From contig NC_069362.1 of assembly GCF_021730395.1 (NCBI RefSeq), forward strand, positions 44,658,501 through 44,722,500: a stretch of DNA of 64,000 nt, written 5' to 3'. The stretch comes from Mercenaria mercenaria (Eukaryota > Mollusca > Bivalvia > Venerida > Veneridae). Shown piece after piece: positions 58,216 to 64,000 of the stretch. The notes beneath the pieces are model-generated. The model made no database searches. It was not told the origin of the DNA and saw only the letters and a program-made list of their open reading frames with translations. The stretch's first letter is position 1; each line of letters starts with the position of its first letter. A program made the translations under genes and the position numbers.

Positions 58216-58802
58216 TATATAGTTAGTTTATTTTTGGTGAATAAAGTTACAGTTGGATGAATTATACTGTCAGTTTTAAACATTTAAATGACATTTGAAT
58301 TATATACTGTTTTATGACATCACAGGTCATAACTGCAATTTATTAAGGACAATTGTCGCCTTTCACTCATTTTTCTTTGTATACTTCATGAAAGTGTCTA
58401 GGTATTTTAGTGTATCAATAGTAATAGAATTGATGATTATTAACAGGTTTTAGCTTGAATTTGTTAAAATACTTCGATTTGAAATGTGAAATAATTAAAT
58501 GTTACATAAATGCATTAAAATGTATGTAGATAACATGGTACTCATCATTACTCCTTCATGCTGTAAAATACACTGGTCAACAATAAATATTATTTTAAGT
58601 GCAGAAAATATTTGCGTTATATTTTGAGTTTGTTTTTAAAGAATCCCTGCCATATTTGACTTCTATCTTAGGGTCCCGATAAAACCAACATATGACCGTC
58701 TCGACTGTACACTAAATTATTTATCAACACATCTGCATAAAACATTTTCAGTATGCTAGGAGCTGTAATACTTTTATTTATCTATACAATTTAAGCAAGC
58801 TG
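58216..58802. other. Continued 3' flank of GT31-D
   Basis: Homologous to 30210-30480 and 40497-40760 (CTGTCAGTTTTAAACATTTA, CATTACTCCTTCATGCTGTA, CTTAGGGTCCCGATAAAA). Non-coding. Confidence 0.6.
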
Positions 58803-58943
58803 TCCACCTCTGATTCATGTAGTGAAATCGGCAGTTACTTTCGGAGAACAGTTTTGTACTGGTACAGAATCTAGGAACACTGGTTAAGTGACCTGTCTGC
58901 AATTAAATACCGAAATACTGTATACAAAACGGCGTCGAACCCA
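58803..58943 (+). mobile_element. tRNA-derived SINE (family 1, 5'-truncated copy 3)
   Basis: The body matches 37285-37420 (CCACCTCTGATTCATGTAG, TACTGGTACAGAATCTAGGA); the tRNA head is missing. Its position corresponds to the SINE at 40824-41060 in the C unit. Confidence 0.75.
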
Positions 58944-60149
58944 AAAAACTCAAAGATATGAAATACATCACAAGAAGTAATTATAGATTTATAAACTCCG
59001 TGCAATTGAGTGGTCCATATATGCTTACATTCACCAATTGCAAACAACGTGACTGCGTTTTTCCAAGACTTCTTGGGAAAATATAATTAAACAATTTTAC
59101 CATAAAGAACATTTCTATTTCTTTGAGTGTCTTTACTTCAGGAACTACAAGGCTTGTGTGTATATTCTCCTGATATGATCTGTTTGACAGAGTTTGGATT
59201 TTTACGCAAAATTTTGGTATTATTTCCTTACTAATTTTAAGATGTTTAATGGGTTTTAATTAGAGTTAAATATTTCGTTTTCTTTAATAAAAGTCTTTGG
59301 TTTCATGAAATGACTTGTGTTTGTTATGACACATTTCTCATATATAAGTTTTCTTCTTTTACAATGAAACTAACCCAAGTAGCTCGTTTCTATACTGACA
59401 TTTTATTGCTTCTGGCTTCGAATCAGATTACCCTGGCTCCGAACCAGATAAAAGCTTAAAATTTTCTGACGTAGTTGGAGTTAGGCTACGTTTAACGTTT
59501 TTTATTGTTTATTGCTATTTGCTCATACCCCTTAGACGTGGTATTATGCTGATAAAACAAACACGCATACACACCGCCATCACCACCACTAAATGCTATA
59601 AGAAATAACAATTCCAGGCAGAAGGTTGAGATTTCATACATGTTTGGTTGAGGCAATATATAGCATTTGTTTAAATATATATTTCAGTATGTGCACATGG
59701 TGTCAAAATTCATAAGGCTGCAGTCTTTAACAAATTTTAATTTTTACACAATCGTTCAACTCTTGTAAAGCCCTATTTTACCATTTTCAACGTGTACAGA
59801 ACCCGCACATATACAAGGGCTATTCCAGTACTTTATCCGTTTTGCAGACGTATGTTTAAGGCACTGACCTCCAGAATTTGGCTAGAAATGATCTTCTTTT
59901 TTGTTTCTAAAATATCTGAAAAAAGCAAAATAAAGGAATAAATACTTGCCTCGGGATTCGAGCAAGGGTCGCGGCGGCAACAAAAATTTTACCGCTGTCT
60001 TTACTAATACCGTCACGGAGGAGTAAGTGTATATGGTGTCAAGTATAGATATTTATAATTACGGCAGTTTACGTTAAAAATGCTTTTCGGTTTTCAGAGT
60101 GAAAATAAGTAAAACAAAATCTTATAATTCTAACAGCGATTTTTGCGTG
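58944..60149. other. Intergenic; partly duplicated flank
   Basis: 59770-59870 matches 18065-18170, and 58955-59000 matches 41070-41130. The stretch 59020-59760 has no recognisable gene or repeat. Confidence 0.45.
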
Positions 60150-60400
60150 CTGTGTGGCGGCTGTAAAAAGTCTCCCCGTACTTGGATTCAGTGTTGTTAT
60201 ATTCTCTGGTCCTTTGGGATCATGAAGTCCAAGTCAACATATGAGTTATAGGGTTCCGCTTAAGCCGGTGCTAGGGGGCGTGATAGGTGTTACACATTTC
60301 ATTACTTCTCATGAACAGACTCAATCAAACCGAATCTGCTATTATTCTTCTTGGTTGCATTTTTTCTTGCTTCCAAAGGATATTTTTACAGAATCTGTGT
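60150..60400 (-). repeat. Interspersed repeat R (copy 3), reversed
   Basis: Reverse complement of the R repeat: TGTAAAAAGTCTCCCCGTAC, GCCGGTGCTAGGGGGCGTGA, then TCTTGGTTGCATTTTTTCTT. Closely similar to 56851-57222. Confidence 0.75.
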
Positions 60401-60794
60401 GTTTCCAAATTATATAGAATTCTAGAAATATTAAGTTCCGAAGCCTTCTTAAGAAAAATAGCATTGATTTCATCATACCTTAAAATCGTACCTTTTTTTG
60501 GGGTGCCGTACGATCAGGAGGCCAGTGCCTTTAAGAAAGTTTACGGATTCAGTCACTGCATGAAGGCATGCCACAACACGTTTTTAAATCGCAACATTAT
60601 ATATGTTGTAATATAAATTATCAAGGTAAATTAGACAAATGCCATTTTTGATGTTTTCACATTAATAATAACACAAAGAACTTAGTGTAATTCTTCTCCT
60701 TTTCCAGATCGCACGTGCAATCTCACGGAATGGGCATTCCTTAATATTATTGCAAAAGTATTGTGTATACGAAAATAAACGTCTTTTCTTCTTT

Positions 60795-62132
60795 CTATAC
60801 AAAACTTAGTGAATGCAAATATTTGTTACAAATTGCAGGTAATCGAACGTAACTGCCATTAACAGAATGTATACCGTTAACTACATGGTAGCTTACTGTA
60901 TTACTAAACATTTCCAGTGCATTCTTTATTGCTTCATCCATACTGAAATATTTATAGTTTGCCAACCGTCCAAGAAAATGAATATAGGGATCAGCATTTG
61001 CAAATGCTTTATAACGTTTGTACAAATTTTGATTTCTTTTGTTTGGAACTGGATAGTATGGTTCACCGTCTTCTGTCGACCGTTCAATGAATACAATAAG
61101 TGTCGTTTGACTGAAACTGTTGATTAGGAAACCATTTGTATTCAACAATTCGAGTAAAGTTATCTTCAGGATTAGGATGGTTCACAACACTAGCTGGTTG
61201 AAAATGGTCAACATTTTTTACTCTTCGTTCAAAAGATAATGATCGGTATTCCAATGCAGTCAAACCCTTTCTGGCGTAATATCTGTCAATCGGTCCAGTA
61301 AAATATGTTTTTCCACATTTGATGCTTCTTCGGACATCAAAATAGTCCATGTTTAATCGTATGGTAATCTGTGGTGATTTTAACATGCTCTTGATGAATA
61401 GTGTATAGCCATTCTTAGGCAATGCCTGAAACTGATCCGAAAAGTAACGAGTGTCCCAATTGTTTCGGACTGTAATACGCGGCAAAACCGAAGTCCTAAT
61501 TCAGCAGGTGTTTTATCCCACCGCTTGATAGTGTATGGTTTAAACAAAAGCTCGTACAATTTTAATCCTACACGAGGCAATGCCATTTCCTCCGAATTCA
61601 ATGGTTTACGATTATAATGTACCTGTTCATTTTTCAACCATAAATTCATTTCCTTAACTGATCTTATATCAAGGTTAAATAATGTATTTATAGTATCAAT
61701 ATTTACTGGGATTGGAACATATTTCCCTTTTACCAGAGCTAGAACTTTATGTTCATACGGAACCCATTCGCTGAAATGTTGCACATATTCCCAAACATGT
61801 TTGTATTTTGTATGGAAAATATGCGCACCATATTTTGAAACACGAATGTTTGTTTCTTTGTCAATATAATCATAACAATTTCCACCGACGTGACTGCGTT
61901 TTTCCATGACAAGAATGGATTTATTTGTTGTTGTAGCATATCTCTCCGCTATTACTGCGCCGGACAAGCCAGCCCCAACTACACATATATCAAAATTTTG
62001 ATCATGCTCTAATCGTATCATCAAAGGCAGAAAATCGTTCCTTTTTAGTTCATTTAACTGTACGAACAATCGTACAATAAATATTAATAAACCTCCTGAA
62101 ACAAATATCCTTCTAAGTGTTCATTTATCCAT
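60795..62132 (-). pseudogene. UDP-galactopyranose mutase pseudogene (second copy)
   Basis: Closely similar to the intact UGM at 43350-44654 along its whole length and in the same orientation relative to a GT31 gene. The start region (ATG at 62130-62132) runs into a stop after three codons where the intact copy codes the cytosolic tail and anchor. A one-base loss near 61490 and a one-base gain near 61095 change the frame. The original stop codon is also lost, extending the last frame to 60795. Motifs VVGAGLSG, VGGNCYDY, GPIDRYY, DGEPYYPVP and FLGRLANYKYF are still readable, so the damage is recent relative to the duplication. Confidence 0.92.
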
Positions 62133-62419
62133 TGCAACATAACTTGAAATTTCACTGCATCAAAGTTATAACTATCACAACAACAAAAAGTTAAAACAAC
62201 AACGATACAATATGTATATATCTGAAACTTCCGCGCACGACTACTAATGAAAATGTTCGTATTCAACTGATATTCAATTTAATGCTGTAATAGCATGCCG
62301 TCAAACAATAATATTCAAACTAGCACTGAAGAACTCATTCATCTTTAAAAAGACTCCTATTTCACCGGGTGAAATTTTAAGCCATTGCATAATAAAACAG
62401 TATAGTCAATGCCAAAATT
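62133..62419. other. Intergenic stretch upstream of the second UGM copy
   Basis: Homologous to 44655-44934. No gene seen. Confidence 0.5.
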
Positions 62420-62470
62420 AAAATAATCATGTCCATGAATCAAAATCATATGCATTGCCTACGGCATGTC
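62420..62470 (+). pseudogene. GT31 relic, first part (copy F)
   Basis: Encodes MSMNQNHMHCLRH, matching MSVNQNHVHCLR of the GT31 copies. Only about 50 bp remain before repeats take over. The second part is at 63600-63690. Confidence 0.75.
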
Positions 62471-62489
62471 CAAGATCGTCTTTTGATTA

Positions 62490-62585
62490 AGGTTTTGAAT
62501 TACGTTTTGAGAAACAAAAATCAAACAACATCAACTCATAGAAAGAAAGAGTTGTTTCACACGAAAATTGAACAGCATGTAAAAC
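62490..62585 (-). repeat. Inverted copy of a segment at 63190-63270 and 63462-63550
   Basis: TTACGTTTTGAGAAACAAAA and GAAAGAGTTGTTT read in reverse at both later sites, so this flank of the fold-back cluster was itself copied and inverted. Confidence 0.75.
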
Positions 62586-62639
62586 ATGTATATTACTTTA
62601 TTAAACAAGTGTCAGTATACTGATACAAACATTGAATTC

Positions 62640-63180
62640 CGAAAAAGGACTGCCTAAAGGGGCCTAACTTCCGGACAGTCAAACACCTTTAAAAACTCAC
62701 CATTTCAAAAGATCTGTTACACATGTTCGTTTAAATGCATTTGCAATAGCGTGCGAGTGGTGAAATTTCACATAACAAGGTAGAACACGGTTTTCAGCAA
62801 TTGTTTATCTTTATTTCTTTACAAATGACATTCATTTTCTAAGGGAGACAACTTTGTCTCGACAGATACTTAAAATATTCGGAAAAAGTTGTCTCCCTTT
62901 GAAAATGAAAGCCATTTGTACTTAAAATATTCGGAAACAGTTGTCTCTCTTCGACAATGAATGCCATTTGTACTTAAAATATTTGGAAAAAGTTGTCTCC
63001 CTTAGAAAATGAATGCCATTTGTAAAGAAATAAAGATAAACAATTGCTGAAAACTGTGTTAGACCTAGTTAAGTGAAATTTCACCACTCGCACGTTATTG
63101 CAAATGCATCAAAACGAACATTTGTAATTATAGTTCTTTGAAAATGGTGTGTTTTTAAAGACATTTGACTGTCTGAAAGT
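62640..63180. mobile_element. Fold-back element with central tandem repeats
   Basis: The arms (about 62640-62830 and 63015-63180) are inverted copies, sharing CAATTGTTTATCTTTATTTC and GTGGTGAAATTTCAC with their complements. The tip contains CTGCCTAAAGGGGCC. The centre (62840-63015) holds three or four units of about 60 bp (AGTTGTCTCCCTTTGAAAAT, then GCCATTTGTACTTAAAATAT). No protein is encoded. Confidence 0.85.
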
Positions 63181-63560
63181 TTGGCCCATTGAGATAGTTT
63201 TCGTGTTAAACAACTCTTTTCTTCTATGATTTGATGTTGTTTGATTTTTGTTTCTCAAAACGTAATTCGAAACCATAAGACATAACAAAATAAATATGGG
63301 GACATAACGAGATAAACAATTGCTGAAAACTGTGTTAGACCTAGTTAAGTGAAATTTCACCACTCGCACGTTATTGCAAATGCATCAAAACGAACATTTG
63401 TAATTATAGTTCTTTGAAAATGGTGAGTTTTTAAAGACATCTGACTGTCTGAAAGTTGGGCCCCTTTAGGCAGTTTTCGTGTTAAACAACTCTTTCCTTC
63501 TATGATTTGATTTTGTTTGATTTTTGTTTCTCGAAACGTAATTCGAAACCATAAGACATA
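63035..63560 (+). repeat. Tandem duplication (about 276 bp, two copies)
   Basis: GATAAACAATTGCTGAAAAC starts at 63035 and again at 63311. Both copies run through CAAAACGAACATTTGTAATT to ACCATAAGACATAACRAAAT. The first copy overlaps the right arm of the fold-back element. Confidence 0.88.
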
Positions 63561-63599
63561 ACGAAATAAATATGGTTGAATCTAAACATTTTTAAGGGT

Positions 63600-63690
63600 G
63601 ACACAGTTCCATGCTTATACAAATTCATCGCAAACTTCACTGTAGTGTTTGTATACGGTATTGATAAGAGTACTGCATTAAAATACAAAT
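63600..63690 (+). pseudogene. GT31 relic, second part (copy F)
   Basis: Aligns with the GT31 segment from IVPYLYESA through DDVFIYG to ALKY: CAGTTCCATGCTTATACAAA, TTTGTATACGGTATTGATAA, CATTAAAATACAAA. It is the counterpart of 45034-45135 near the intact UGM. The fold-back cluster at 62490-63560 separates it from the first part. Confidence 0.75.
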
Positions 63691-63761
63691 ACTAGTATAA
63701 CAATGAAAGATACTGGAATACACATGCGGACAAATCAATAGCTCAGCCATAATATATATAA

Positions 63762-64000
63762 AGGCCTCCGTGGCCGAGTTGTTAAGGTCGCTTACTTCAA
63801 ATCACTTGCCCCTCATCGATGTTGGTTCGAGCGTCACTCGGGGCGTTGAATTCTTTATGTGTGAAAGCCATTCAGTTAACTTTTGGAAGGTCGGGTGTTC
63901 TACGCAGGTGCCCGCTCGTGATGAAATAATGCTCGGAATGGTACCTGGGGGTCTTTCTTCACCACCAAAACCGGAAAGACGCCAGATGACCAATAATTGT
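63762..64000 (+). mobile_element. tRNA-derived SINE (family 2, copy 2), cut by the window end
   Basis: GGCCTCCGTGGCCGAGTTGT with a B box GGTTCGAGCG, then GGGCGTTGAATTCTTTATGT and GGTGCCCGCTCGTGATGAAA. Same family and same relative position as 45198-45470. Confidence 0.9.

Noticed and set aside
62429-62623. Independent 64-residue gene
   Set aside because: Its first residues are a GT31 relic and the rest is an inverted repeat copy.

Overview
The window looks like nuclear DNA of a mollusc, most likely a heterodont (venerid-like) bivalve. It is AT-rich and gene-poor. It is crowded with repeats of kinds I associate with clam genomes: tRNA-headed SINEs, short perfect fold-back elements, TGACCTTGACC arrays, Penelope-like and Nimb/CR1-like retroelements, and a chromodomain Ty3/Gypsy element. 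No bacterial operon structure, CRISPR array, rRNA or independent tRNA gene is visible. The species assignment is inference.

The host content is one duplicated two-gene locus. Four GT31 (beta-1,3-galactosyltransferase family) copies lie on the plus strand: A at 16303-17295 (pseudogene), B at 27716-28876 (intact), C at 33881-35047 (intact) and D at 55709-56803 (intact from a downstream ATG). On the minus strand are UDP-galactopyranose mutase (UGM) copies: intact at 43350-44654, degenerate at 60795-62132, and a 3'-end scrap at 22985-23082. Short plus-strand GT31 relics sit just upstream of the first two UGM copies (about 44935-45140; 62420-62470 plus 63600-63690). The ancestral unit was therefore GT31 and UGM convergent on one side, and UGM divergent from another GT31 on the other. 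Flanking non-coding DNA, a roughly 55-60 bp minisatellite ahead of every GT31 copy, and several old SINE insertions were duplicated along with the genes.

The intact UGM is a single-exon, bacterial-type enzyme preceded by a type II membrane anchor and carrying seven N-glycosylation sequons. That points to UDP-galactofuranose being made inside the Golgi/ER lumen next to membrane-anchored glycosyltransferases, rather than in the cytosol. This is the most interesting system in the window: a candidate galactofuranose-glycan locus in a bivalve.

Layout: 1-9400, a young chromodomain Ty3/Gypsy element with long LTRs, inserted between two inverted repeat arms. 10.4-18.3 kb, GT31-A unit interrupted by a CR1/L2-like LINE that itself carries a 143-bp tandem array. 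18.9-22.7 kb, a bivalve repeat split by a Nimb-like LINE. 22.7-25.3 kb, UGM scrap and a dimeric tandem array. 25.3-31 kb, GT31-B unit with an old LTR fragment. 32.6-43.1 kb, GT31-C unit with a degenerate LINE, SINEs, a fold-back element and a Penelope-like element. 43.3-45.5 kb, intact UGM, GT31 relic, SINE. 45.5-50.0 kb, a 4.5-kb element with about 720-bp inverted ends and no recognisable transposase. 50.2-52.5 kb, a second inverted duplication containing a cysteine-rich reading frame. 52.6-64 kb, GT31-D unit, broken UGM, GT31 relic split by fold-back repeats, and a SINE cut by the window end.
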